Shown: positions 34,229-41,817 of the stretch, in pieces | Numbering within the stretch: position 1 is the stretch's first letter | Layout of the letters: the number at the start of each line of letters is the position of its first letter | Assembly (NCBI GenBank): GCA_019639255.1 | Contig: JAHBSF010000043.1 | Coordinates: 1 to 44,937 of the forward strand | Length of the DNA stretch: 44,937 nucleotides | DNA from: Acidobacteriota bacterium | GTDB lineage: Bacteria > Acidobacteriota > Blastocatellia > RBC074 | Reading direction: 5' to 3' | Notes under the pieces: model-generated | What the model was told of the DNA's origin: nothing | Seen by the model: only the letters and a program-made list of their open reading frames with translations | The model's database searches: none | Made by a program: the position numbers and the translations under genes

Positions 34229-34480
34229 ATGGACTACTTGACGACTGAACAAGTCGCAGAACAACTCGGAATCAGCATTCGCCGTGTACAGGCAATGGTG
34301 AAAGCCGGTCGATTACCTGCTGAGCGTTTCGGCCGAGCCCTGATGATTCGTGAAGGAGACTTGTCCCTTGTCGCCGATCGGAAGCCAGGACGCCCAGCGA
34401 AGGAGCAGGAGCTCGCGCCGACGCCGAAGAAGTCCTTGGGGAGGAAGGAAGCCAAGAAAGCCTCAGAAAACGGACAGTGA
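34229..34480 (+). CDS. Excisionase-like HTH DNA-binding protein
   Basis: An 83-residue protein. Residues 1-50 form a MerR/excisionase-type winged helix-turn-helix (YLTTEQVAEQLGISIRRVQA, then KAGRLPAERFGRALMI and REGDLSLVADRK). The tail KPGRPAKEQE includes a GRP core like an AT-hook and is then Lys-rich. It is likely the transcriptional regulator of the island, or an architectural factor for its movement. The start at 34229 gives the family N-terminus; the frame is open upstream and the Shine-Dalgarno (GGAG 34212-34215) is distant, so the start is uncertain. No integrase is seen in the window. Confidence 0.72.
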   Translation: MDYLTTEQVAEQLGISIRRVQAMVKAGRLPAERFGRALMIREGDLSLVADRKPGRPAKEQELAPTPKKSLGRKEAKKASENGQ

Positions 34481-34554
34481 GGGATTTGTATTTACCGTGA
34501 CCCTGTCTGATCGGTCCACATACCGTTTTGTCGCTTCGTGATTATTGAATACTA

Positions 34555-35343
34555 ATGATATTTCCTGATACACCGCGAGTAATTTATAAAAACAACCCTC
34601 TTGTTGAGGTGCTATGCCAGTTGCGCTTTCCATCCATCCTGCTGATAGACTCTCAGCCGCCTGCGGCATTTCAAGAGAAAATTCGGCAGGATTATCCACT
34701 GTTCAATGAAAACCAGATCACAGAATTGAAGCTCGATATTCCTCCAGAAGTGGTGGAACTTTCTAAAGGGGCGGTTCCTTCAACATTTCGTACCGGCAAG
34801 GCTGCCTATGATTTCATATCGCAGGATCAACAATGGAAAGTCGGACTGACGAGAGACTTTCTTGCATTGAGTACCCTGCAATACGAAAGATGGGAGGGTT
34901 TCAAAGACCATCTTCAGGGGCCGCTGGATGCCTTTATTGAAGCGTATTCTCCGACTTTTTTCTCCAGAATCGGCCTCCGATATAGAGATGTAATCCAGAG
35001 ATCGAAGTTTAATCTGGAGAATGCGCCTTGGAAGGAGCTGTTGGAGCCACATATTGCTGGTGAACTCAATACGGAAGCTGCTTCTGCCATATCTGGTGTT
35101 GTAAAACAAATTCAGTTGAAGTTGCCGGATAATGGGGGCGATATACTCATTCAACACGGTCTGATTCAGCTACAGAATGGGGAAACCGGCTATATTATCG
35201 ACAGTGACTTCTCAATCAGCGATCAAACGGAGGTAGCGGATGCCCTCGAAAAACTTGACACTTTCAACCAAGAGTCCAGACGCCTATTCCGTTGGTGCAT
35301 CACCGACCCCCTCCATAACGCAATGGCTCCTCAGCCAATCTAG
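34555..35343 (+). CDS. TIGR04255-family protein
   Basis: A 262-residue protein matching the sporadically distributed TIGR04255 family by its N-terminus (VIYKNNPLVEVLCQLRFPSI), the block WKVGLTRDFLALSTLQYERW, RIGLRYRDVI and the C-terminal RRLFRWCITDPLHNAMAP. The family's function is unknown. No catalytic motif, signal peptide or membrane helix is visible, so it is a soluble protein. It follows the HTH gene and overlaps the next frame by 104 bases. Base composition is distinctly less GC-rich than the chromosomal background, consistent with transfer. Confidence 0.82.
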   Translation: MIFPDTPRVIYKNNPLVEVLCQLRFPSILLIDSQPPAAFQEKIRQDYPLFNENQITELKLDIPPEVVELSKGAVPSTFRTGKAAYDFISQDQQWKVGLTRDFLALSTLQYERWEGFKDHLQGPLDAFIEAYSPTFFSRIGLRYRDVIQRSKFNLENAPWKELLEPHIAGELNTEAASAISGVVKQIQLKLPDNGGDILIQHGLIQLQNGETGYIIDSDFSISDQTEVADALEKLDTFNQESRRLFRWCITDPLHNAMAPQPI

Positions 35344-35692
35344 CGAATCTCTCCGGACCACAGGAACTGAAGAGAACCCGCTTTTTCTTTTTGGGTGGAA
35401 GCAAGATGTGTCAGTCGGTACGTTCATGCACAATTTTGTCGTGTTAGCCTCCACCACTTCACAAGAATTTGTGAAATACTTGCCGATTTTGCGAGATCGA
35501 TGCGCGTCTCATGCATTGATTGATTTACTCCCTGACCGCGCCTTGCCGGAGCTGGTGAATATACTGAAAGACATATACCAGTTCTATGGTTCCACGACTT
35601 TTCCTGCATCGCTACCGCCGGCAACAGAGAGCAGGCAGACCACGATTGGAAAGACTTACACCAGACCGCAATTCCAAGTCAGCGAGGAATAG
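35240..35692 (+). CDS. Island protein of unknown function
   Basis: A frame of 150 residues that I do not recognise. The first ~35 residues overlap the TIGR04255 gene in another frame and are Ser/Thr-rich; the more ordered part starts near NPLFLFGWKQDVSVGTFMHN and continues through helical-looking LIDLLPDRALPELVNILKDI. The only in-frame ATG is at 35240; a TTG slightly downstream is an alternative. The stop lies 4 bases before the next gene, so the three genes appear to form an operon. It may act with the TIGR04255 protein, but nothing in the sequence shows a biochemical activity. Confidence 0.62.
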   Translation: MPSKNLTLSTKSPDAYSVGASPTPSITQWLLSQSSESLRTTGTEENPLFLFGWKQDVSVGTFMHNFVVLASTTSQEFVKYLPILRDRCASHALIDLLPDRALPELVNILKDIYQFYGSTTFPASLPPATESRQTTIGKTYTRPQFQVSEE

Positions 35693-35696
35693 TTGC

Positions 35697-36278
35697 GTGG
35701 ATCAGGTGGAAATTCCTCAGGAAATCGCAATCTACGCCCCCGCATTACCTGGTCGCTTATGGCAGGGAGAAATAGTGTCGGGCTTAAAGCGCCATCGGCT
35801 TGGCCTTGACACGATCTTTGAAGAAGCGCCGACGCTCAACTACGAAGTACACCCTTATACAATTGTCGTTTCGCAGGATTGTGATCTTGTTCAGGACTAC
35901 ACATCTCGAACTGGGGATGGAGATATCTCGAAACAGATTCCGGAGATTTTGTTTTGTCAGGCTATTACTGCCGAAGAACTGCGGGGGAGTGGTATCAACT
36001 CGACAGTATGGAACCAAGTCAGAAAAAACAAAGCTGAGCGATATCACTTCTTCCAAAAGGTACTGCCCGACCAGGATGCATTCGGCTCTGGATTGCCTGA
36101 ACTTGGGGTTGACTTCAAACGGTATTTTACGATCCCAACTGATGAGGTTTATCGACGCCTTGAGGGAGAGGCGAAGAAGAGGTGTCGTCTGATGAGTCCC
36201 TACCTGGAACATTTCAGCACTCGATTCGCTTATTACCAGTTTCGCGTTGCTTTGCCGCTGGATCATATCAGTGAGTGA
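35697..36278 (+). CDS. Island protein with SQDCD motif, unknown function
   Basis: A 193-residue soluble protein beginning at GTG 35697, with GAGG at 35684-35687. A conserved-looking strand-turn VHPYTIVVSQDCDLVQDY (near residue 50-67) holds Ser, Asp and Cys residues that could form an active or metal site. This is followed by QIPEILFCQAITAEELRGSG. Proteins with an S-(Q/H)-D-C-D motif occur in bacteria without assigned function; this is recollection, not a search result. A longer frame from 35586 overlaps the previous gene and adds Arg-rich residues, so it was not used. It is the last gene before the right-hand direct repeat. Confidence 0.65.
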   Translation: MDQVEIPQEIAIYAPALPGRLWQGEIVSGLKRHRLGLDTIFEEAPTLNYEVHPYTIVVSQDCDLVQDYTSRTGDGDISKQIPEILFCQAITAEELRGSGINSTVWNQVRKNKAERYHFFQKVLPDQDAFGSGLPELGVDFKRYFTIPTDEVYRRLEGEAKKRCRLMSPYLEHFSTRFAYYQFRVALPLDHISE

Positions 36279-36318
36279 CGCGTGAGTGAGAGGCTTTGCC
36301 GAAGAAAATCCGATGAAC

Positions 36319-36491
36319 CTAAATCAAACCACACGACTTCGGGACAAAAAAGAGAGATAACGGAACATTCGAAATAAAACGAAAATTACGGAAAAGTTGA
36401 ATATTTCCGTAGTTTCCGTCTATTTTCGTTTGTTCCGTTATCTCTCTTGCTGTCTCGCGTTTTGTACCAATCCTCTGTGGATTGATTTAGG
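36319..36491. repeat. Extended palindromic repeat, right boundary of the island
   Basis: Direct repeat of 33797-33968, about 173 bases. Outer arms pair (AAGAGAGATAACGGAACA against TGTTCCGTTATCTCTCTT); inner parts differ (ACATTCGAAATAAAACG against TCTATTTTCGTTTGT). The unit ends in CTGTGGATTGATTTAGG, where the FG-GAP gene fragment begins. Confidence 0.92.
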
Positions 36492-36660
36492 CGATTTCGA
36501 CGGAGACAATAATCTGGATCTGCGCGTGAAGTTCAGCCGCGAAGCTCTCGCCGCCCTGCTCGATCAGACCATCGGTCAGGAGGCGGTCGTGCGCCTGAAC
36601 TGGCTTTACACTAACGGCGGGGAGGGCTCGGCTTCCGCGCAAGTACGCATCATTCGCTGA
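36484..36660 (+). pseudogene. 3' fragment of an FG-GAP/VCBS-type secreted protein gene
   Basis: The frame reads GDFDGDNNLDLRVKFSREAL, then TIGQEAVVRLNWLYTNGGEG and ends at a stop after VRIIR. It has the DxDGDxxxD calcium loop and the final beta-strand domain typical of the C-terminus of FG-GAP-containing exported proteins. The upstream part of the gene is missing; the frame runs back into the repeat (LWIDLG). No signal peptide or start can be assigned. The gene was probably cut when the repeat or island arrived. Confidence 0.6.
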
Positions 36661-36739
36661 TCGCCATTGACATACCGCACCGATTGCAGCAATTTTCATT
36701 TCACCGGATGGGAATTGCTGCTAAGGCAGGAGGAACCCG

Positions 36740-36913
36740 ATGTTTGTGCAAAAATGCCAGAACCCGCCCTGTCAGTGCCAGGTTTCGCACGGAACGCGCA
36801 TCGACGTATCGGGGCGTCATTTCTGTACACATTACTGCGCGGCGTACGCCGACGCGCGCAAGGAGAGGTGCAACTGCGGCCATAAGGAATGCGAGCCGAA
36901 GAAGGAGAAGTAA
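36740..36913 (+). CDS. Bacterial metallothionein
   Basis: A 57-residue protein with eight Cys (6, 11, 13, 29, 33, 44, 46, 51) and several His (H27, H31, H48) in the SmtA/BmtA pattern: CQNPPCQCQ, then FCTHYCAAYADA, then CNCGHKEC. Such proteins bind Zn, Cd or Cu in the cytoplasm through a zinc-finger-like fold with a metal cluster. A good AGGAGG lies at 36728-36733, 6 bases before the ATG. The 3' end overlaps the assigned start of the AI-2E-family gene by 25 bases. Its presence fits the metal-efflux genes at 24-31 kb, although it is not in the same transcript. Length is normal for the family. Confidence 0.88.
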   Translation: MFVQKCQNPPCQCQVSHGTRIDVSGRHFCTHYCAAYADARKERCNCGHKECEPKKEK

Positions 36914-38040
36914 AAACAACCGTAAGATCCCAAAGCGGGAGCCTGAGCCGCGATGTACACCTGCGCCGCAGCCGCGCAACGACCGTGTTTCTGCTCGCGG
37001 TGGGAGTGCTGCTCGCCTGGTTGTGTTTCAGGCTGGCGAGGCCGTTTTTGCCCTCGATCGCCTGGGCGACGATATTCGCCGTTGTATTCGCGCCCGTGCA
37101 CAGGCGCGCCAGAACCTGGCTGAGATCGGAAAACCTGAGCGCGGCCGTCAGCACGTTTGTGACGATGCTTGTGGGCGTGCTGCCGCTGGTATGGCTCGGT
37201 TCGGTCATAGCGCGCGAAGCGCGGCTGGGTTATCAGTTCGTGCGCGCGCATCTGGCGAACGGCGCAAGCCTGTCGGACTTTATAGGCCAGATACAATGGC
37301 TCGGCCCGGCCTGGGCGCGCGTGCAGGCGCTTCTCGAACAGTGGGACGTAGACATCAACGCGCTGGGAACGCAGGCGGCGCAGTATTTGGGCGAGTTCAC
37401 CCTGGAGATTGCGCGCGGCACCATAGCCAACCTCTCTTCGTTTATCCTCAATCTGATCCTGATCGCATTTACGCTGTTTTTTTTCTTCCGCGACGGACAA
37501 CTGATCCTTGCGCGTTTGCAGCGCCTTCTGCCGATCGAGGCCGCGACTTCAGTCGGCGTGTATGAACTGATCGGACAGGTGATTCGCGCGGCGATCTACG
37601 GCGTGGTGGCGATTTCGCTCCTCAAGGGCGTGCTTGCGGGACTGGCGTTCTGGGTGCTCGGCGTGCCTTCGCCCGTATTGTGGGGCGCGGCGGGCGCTAT
37701 CGCCTCGGTCATTCCAGTCTTCGGCATCTCGCTTGTATGGGCGCCGGCGGCGCTCGTGCTGTGGTTTCAGGGGCACGTTTTCAAGGCGCTGTTGCTCGTC
37801 ATATGGGGTGCGACGGTGCTGAGTCTGATCGACAACTTCCTTTATCCGATTCTGGTCCGCAATCGGGTGCGCCTGCACACGCTTGTAGTGTTTATCAGCA
37901 CTCTCGGCGGTCTCGGCGTATTCGGTCTGCTCGGTTTTGTCATCGGTCCCATCGTGGCCACGCTTGCGCTCACCCTTATCGAAGTCGCCAGCGATTACTA
38001 CACGCAGAGCAAAGAAGGCGCGGCCAAAAGCCCGGAATAA
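36889..38040 (+). CDS. AI-2E-family (PF01594) membrane transporter
   Basis: A 383-residue inner-membrane protein with about eight hydrophobic segments in the AI-2E layout: two N-terminal helices (LLAVGVLLAWLCFRLARPFL; SIAWATIFAVVFAPVHRR), a cytoplasmic helical region, then a C-terminal bundle including GVLAGLAFWVLGVPSPVLWG and DNFLYPILVRNRVRLHTLVV. Members export autoinducer-2-like molecules or act in ion homeostasis; the substrate here is unknown. The ATG lies inside the metallothionein gene; a GAAGGAG at 36901-36907 suggests translation could begin slightly later, but no standard codon is well placed. It converges with bipA, separated by only two bases. Confidence 0.85.
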   Translation: MRAEEGEVKTTVRSQSGSLSRDVHLRRSRATTVFLLAVGVLLAWLCFRLARPFLPSIAWATIFAVVFAPVHRRARTWLRSENLSAAVSTFVTMLVGVLPLVWLGSVIAREARLGYQFVRAHLANGASLSDFIGQIQWLGPAWARVQALLEQWDVDINALGTQAAQYLGEFTLEIARGTIANLSSFILNLILIAFTLFFFFRDGQLILARLQRLLPIEAATSVGVYELIGQVIRAAIYGVVAISLLKGVLAGLAFWVLGVPSPVLWGAAGAIASVIPVFGISLVWAPAALVLWFQGHVFKALLLVIWGATVLSLIDNFLYPILVRNRVRLHTLVVFISTLGGLGVFGLLGFVIGPIVATLALTLIEVASDYYTQSKEGAAKSPE

Positions 38041-38042
38041 TC

Positions 38043-39860
38043 TCAATGAATGCGCCCCTTCGGCCGCATATTCGCCGCAAGCACGCGTTTCCTCATACGT
38101 ATCGACGCCGGAGTCACCTCTACAACCTCGTCGTCCGCGATATATTCGATAGCCGCTTCGAGCGTCAGTTCGCGCACGGGCACAAGCCTCAGCGCCTCAT
38201 CGGCGGTTGACGCGCGCATATTCGTGAGCTTCTTTTCGCGCACGATATTCACATCCAGATCCACATCGCGCGAGTTTTCGCCGACGATCATCCCTTCATA
38301 AACGGCGGTCGCCGGTCTGACGAACAGTTCGCCGCGCTCCTGGAGGTTGTAGATCGAATAGCCCGTAGCCGTCCCCGGGCGGTCCGCTACGAGGCTGCCC
38401 GTCCCGCGTCCGGCCATTTCGCCCTGCCAGGGGCCCCACCTCAGAAACAGCGTGTTGAGAAGGCCGGTTCCCTTGGTTTCGGTCAGAAATTCGTTTCTGA
38501 ATCCGATCAGGCCGCGGCTGGGTATCTCGAATTCCATCCTCACCCGTCCGTGCCCGTGGTTGATCATTTTGGTCATAGTGCCCTTGCGGCGGCCCATCGC
38601 TTCGGTCACCACGCCGATGAACTGGTCGGGTACGTCGATAACCGCCTGCTCGATTGGTTCGCACTTCTCGCCGTCTATTACGCGCGTTACTACCTGCGGG
38701 CGGCCGACCTGCATCTCGAAGCCCTCGCGCCGCATCTGCTCGATGAGGATCGCGAGTTGCAGTTCACCCCGTCCGGATACCTTGAACGTATCGGGCGATT
38801 CCGTATCTTCCACCCTTATGGCGACGTTGCCGAGCAGTTCCTTGTCCAGACGTTCTCGCAGTTTTCTCGACGTTACGTGCTGGCCTTCCTTTCCCGCAAA
38901 GGGCGAGGTGTTGACGCCGAAAAGCATCGAAATCGTAGGCTCGTCCACTACGATGCGCGGCAGCGGACGCGGTTCTGCGGCCGAGGTCACGGTATCGCCG
39001 ATGTGAATGCCTTCGATGCCGGCAAGCGCTATGATTTCGCCCGCTTCTGCGCGCTCGATGGGCGCCTGTTTCAATCCCTCGAATGTGTATAACTGCGTGA
39101 TTTTCGTCTTCTGCAACTCGCCGTCGATCTTGACGACAGCCACGGGATCGCCGACTGCTACCGAGCCGTTGAATATGCGTCCGATGGCGAGGCGGCCGAC
39201 GTAGTCGTTATAGTCGAGATTGGCCACGAGCACCTGAAGCGGGGCTTGTGCATCGCAGCGCGGCGCGGGCATGGTTTTTACGATCTCTTCAAACAGCGGT
39301 TGGAGGGTATCGCCCGGTTCGTCGAGTTCGTGTTTTGCGACGCCGTCGCGCGAGATGGCGTAAAGAACCGGAAACTCGATCTGGTTGTCGTCCGCGTCGA
39401 GGTCGATAAACAGGTCGTAGACTTCGTTGAGCACTTCCTGCGGGCGCGCGTCGTGGCGGTCGATCTTGTTGATTACGACGATGACGCGGAGCTTTTGTTC
39501 GAGCGCCTTCGACAGCACGTAGCGCGTTTGCGGCAGCGGCCCTTCCGACGCGTCTACAAGCAGCAACACACCGTCTACGAGTTTGAGCACGCGTTCGACT
39601 TCGCCGCCGAAATCCGAGTGACCGGGCGTATCGAGTATGTTGATTTTCGTCGCGCCGTAATGGACCGACGTGTTTTTGGCCATGATCGTGATGCCGCGCT
39701 CGCGTTCGAGATCGAGCGAATCCATCACGCGCTCGACTACGCGCTCGTTTGCGCGAAAAAGCCCCGACTGTTTGAGCATCGCATCCACGAGCGTGGTCTT
39801 GCCGTGATCGACGTGCGCTACGATGGCGATGTTCCTGATATCCTGACGCAATGATTCCAT
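38043..39860 (-). CDS. typA: GTP-binding translational regulator BipA/TypA
   Basis: A 605-residue translational GTPase. The G1 motif is AHVDHGKTT (15-23), followed by the switch region [11 protein letters not shown], the G3 motif [12 protein letters not shown], the G4 motif NKIDR, and the C-terminal BipA domain ([19 protein letters not shown]). BipA binds the ribosome and assists assembly and stress adaptation. ATG 39860 gives the family N-terminus ([18 protein letters not shown]); a TTG at 39902 would add 14 residues without family support. Length is normal. The upstream gap to tyrS contains a palindrome with one mismatch in 39 arm bases. Confidence 0.95.
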   Translation of the reverse strand: MESLRQDIRNIAIVAHVDHGKTTLVDAMLKQSGLFRANERVVERVMDSLDLERERGITIMAKNTSVHYGATKINILDTPGHSDFGGEVERVLKLVDGVLLLVDASEGPLPQTRYVLSKALEQKLRVIVVINKIDRHDARPQEVLNEVYDLFIDLDADDNQIEFPVLYAISRDGVAKHELDEPGDTLQPLFEEIVKTMPAPRCDAQAPLQVLVANLDYNDYVGRLAIGRIFNGSVAVGDPVAVVKIDGELQKTKITQLYTFEGLKQAPIERAEAGEIIALAGIEGIHIGDTVTSAAEPRPLPRIVVDEPTISMLFGVNTSPFAGKEGQHVTSRKLRERLDKELLGNVAIRVEDTESPDTFKVSGRGELQLAILIEQMRREGFEMQVGRPQVVTRVIDGEKCEPIEQAVIDVPDQFIGVVTEAMGRRKGTMTKMINHGHGRVRMEFEIPSRGLIGFRNEFLTETKGTGLLNTLFLRWGPWQGEMAGRGTGSLVADRPGTATGYSIYNLQERGELFVRPATAVYEGMIVGENSRDVDLDVNIVREKKLTNMRASTADEALRLVPVRELTLEAAIEYIADDEVVEVTPASIRMRKRVLAANMRPKGRIH

Positions 39861-39934
39861 GCAATAAACCGCTTTCTTTTCCGTGTCCGAAGCAAACCGC
39901 AATCTTAACCTCTCGGCGGCGCTGAGGGAAAGGG

Positions 39935-40043
39935 AAGATAACGGAACAAACGAAAAATAGACGAAACATACGGAAAAAACATATGAGAGCGGTTCTTTCC
40001 GTTTGTTTCGTCTATTTTTCGTTTGTTCCGTTATTCTCTTTTC
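39935..40043. repeat. Palindromic repeat between typA and tyrS
   Basis: Left arm 39938-39976 and right arm 39996-40034 pair over 39 bases with one mismatch. Both arms share a version not seen in other copies (GAAAAATAGACGAAACA). The right end reaches the tyrS stop codon. Confidence 0.93.
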
Positions 40044-40044
40044 T

Positions 40045-41247
40045 TTACGCGCCCCAGATTACGCGCAGAAACTTGAGTTTGCCGACCTGCAACTGCGCTT
40101 CGCCCGATGTTTTCACTTCAAGGTTTGCGTCGATTGCCCGCTCGCCGTTGAGCCTTACGCCGCCCTGCGCGATCAATCGGCGCGCCTCGGCCTTGGATGC
40201 CGCCATATCGGTCTGCACCAGCAGGTCGGCGAGTTTTATCCCGGCGCCTGCTGCATTCAACCTGCATACGGCCATTTCGGACGGGGCCTGATGCCGGCGG
40301 AAGCGGCGAATGAATTCCGCTTCCGCGCGTTCGGCTTCGGCGGTCGAATGGAAATCCGCCGCGATGCGCTTTGCCAGATCGGATTTCACGTCGCGCGGAT
40401 GCTTTGAGCCCGTCTCGACTTCTGCTTTGAGCTTCGCCGTTTCCTCGGCGGTCAGATCGGTCAGCAGGTCGTAATAGCGCCACATCAGATCGTCTGAAAC
40501 GGACATCACCTTGCCGTAGATGTCGTCGGCCGATTCGTTGATGCCGATGTAGTTGCCGAGAGATTTCGACATCTTGTTCACGCCGTCGAGCCCTTCGAGC
40601 AGCGGCGTCGTCATTATGACTTCGGGTTCCTGCCCGTAGGAGCGCTGGATTTCGCGCGCCATCAGCAGATTGAATCTCTGGTCCGTGCCGCCGAGTTCCA
40701 CATCGGCTTGCAGCGCTACTGAATCGTACCCCTGCACGAGCGGATAGAGCAGTTCGTGAATGCTGATCGGAATGCCGGTCGAGTAGCGTTTGGAGAAGTC
40801 TTCGCGCTCCAGCATCTGCGCGATCGTAGCCTGCGCCGTCAGTTTGATGAAGTCTACGGGAGTGAACGCATTCATCCACCGCGCATTGAAATCTATGATC
40901 GTGCGTTCGGGATCGAGCAGTTTGAATATCTGCGTCTTGTAGGTTTCGGCGTTGGCTTCTATTTGCTCGCGCGTAAGCGGCGGGCGCGTGGCGTTGCGTC
41001 CCGTAGGATCGCCGATCAGTCCGGTGAAGTCGCCGATGAGAAAGATTACATCGTGGCCGAGCTGCTGAAAGTGGCGCATTTTGCGTATCAGCACCGTGTG
41101 GCCGAGATGCAGGTCCGGCGCCGTGGGATCGAAGCCCGCCTTGACGCGCAGGGGGCGGCCGCGTTCGAGTTTCGCGCGCAGATCGTCGATGCGTATCGTG
41201 TCTACTGCGCCTTTGGTGAGGTATGCCAGTTGTTCGTTAAGGGTCAT
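40045..41247 (-). CDS. tyrS: Tyrosyl-tRNA synthetase
   Basis: A 400-residue class I synthetase charging tRNA-Tyr in the cytoplasm. The HIGH-like motif is HLGH (47-50) in [10 protein letters not shown] and KMSKS lies at 225-229. Substrate residues are in [20 protein letters not shown], and a C-terminal S4 RNA-binding domain follows (about 335-395, [20 protein letters not shown]). The [10 protein letters not shown] form and overall length fit the TyrZ-like branch. Start: ATG 41247. The 3' end abuts a palindrome. The 61-base gap upstream holds a few repeat-like units but no recognised leader regulator such as a T-box. Confidence 0.96.
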   Translation of the reverse strand: MTLNEQLAYLTKGAVDTIRIDDLRAKLERGRPLRVKAGFDPTAPDLHLGHTVLIRKMRHFQQLGHDVIFLIGDFTGLIGDPTGRNATRPPLTREQIEANAETYKTQIFKLLDPERTIIDFNARWMNAFTPVDFIKLTAQATIAQMLEREDFSKRYSTGIPISIHELLYPLVQGYDSVALQADVELGGTDQRFNLLMAREIQRSYGQEPEVIMTTPLLEGLDGVNKMSKSLGNYIGINESADDIYGKVMSVSDDLMWRYYDLLTDLTAEETAKLKAEVETGSKHPRDVKSDLAKRIAADFHSTAEAERAEAEFIRRFRRHQAPSEMAVCRLNAAGAGIKLADLLVQTDMAASKAEARRLIAQGGVRLNGERAIDANLEVKTSGEAQLQVGKLKFLRVIWGA

Positions 41248-41308
41248 AAAGATCAGTTTCTTGTTTTTGTTTCTTTCGGTCTTTTACCGTGTGTTGTGCA
41301 TTCTGTCG

Positions 41309-41800
41309 TCACCCGTTTTGAAGTTTCCCGGTTGCGAGCCGCCGGAATTCATCTACGCTGTCGTTTCCGTCGAAGGCGCGTTTCGGAATGAGGTTGAACG
41401 CATCCTCGCCGCAGACGAGCAGAAAAGCGTCGCCGCTTTCGATGACGCGTTCGTAGAAGTTCCACGGGTAGCGCGAAACTATTCGGCCCTGAACGTACTC
41501 GACGCCGTCGGAATCGAACGATACGGCGTGCTCCTGTCTATGAAACGGTTCGCGCGCAAAGCGTTTGTGAATTTCGCGGCGGCGCAGTCGAGGCCCCGCA
41601 AAAAGTACAATGACCGCAATCGCAACCGCGACGCCGGCTATCCACAGATCGCCGCTTATGAGCCCGGCCGCTATTCCCGCAACCGCCAGTATCGGTGCGA
41701 TGATTCGTTCTGCAGGCGTGCGCCTGCGGTGCGCGGCGAGAAACCGCTGCGCCGCGTAATATTCGCGCCAGTCCAGATTGAATTTTATGTCTATGCTCAC
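41309..41800 (-). CDS. YcxB-like membrane protein
   Basis: A 163-residue protein with two adjacent hydrophobic segments (IIAPILAVAGIAAGLISG and LWIAGVAVAIAVIVLFAG) followed by a soluble C-terminal domain (FDSDGVEYVQGRIVSRYPWN, then DAFLLVCGEDAFNLIPKRAF). This matches the YcxB/PH-like arrangement; the function is unknown. The start is GTG 41800, 17 bases after the stop of the VWFA gene and preceded by AGGAAAA; a longer open frame from 41896 reads through the end of that gene and lacks family similarity. It is likely co-transcribed with the VWFA gene. Confidence 0.78.
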   Translation of the reverse strand: MSIDIKFNLDWREYYAAQRFLAAHRRRTPAERIIAPILAVAGIAAGLISGDLWIAGVAVAIAVIVLFAGPRLRRREIHKRFAREPFHRQEHAVSFDSDGVEYVQGRIVSRYPWNFYERVIESGDAFLLVCGEDAFNLIPKRAFDGNDSVDEFRRLATGKLQNG

Positions 41801-41817
41801 TGTGTTTTCCTGCGCTC

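Noticed and set aside
33797-36491. Island as an insertion sequence or integron cassette
   Set aside because: No transposase, integrase or attC-like site is visible; only the repeat copies mark its ends.
1-40043. CRISPR array from recurring GGAA-rich repeats
   Set aside because: Copies are kilobases apart, palindromic and lack regular spacers; no cas genes are present.
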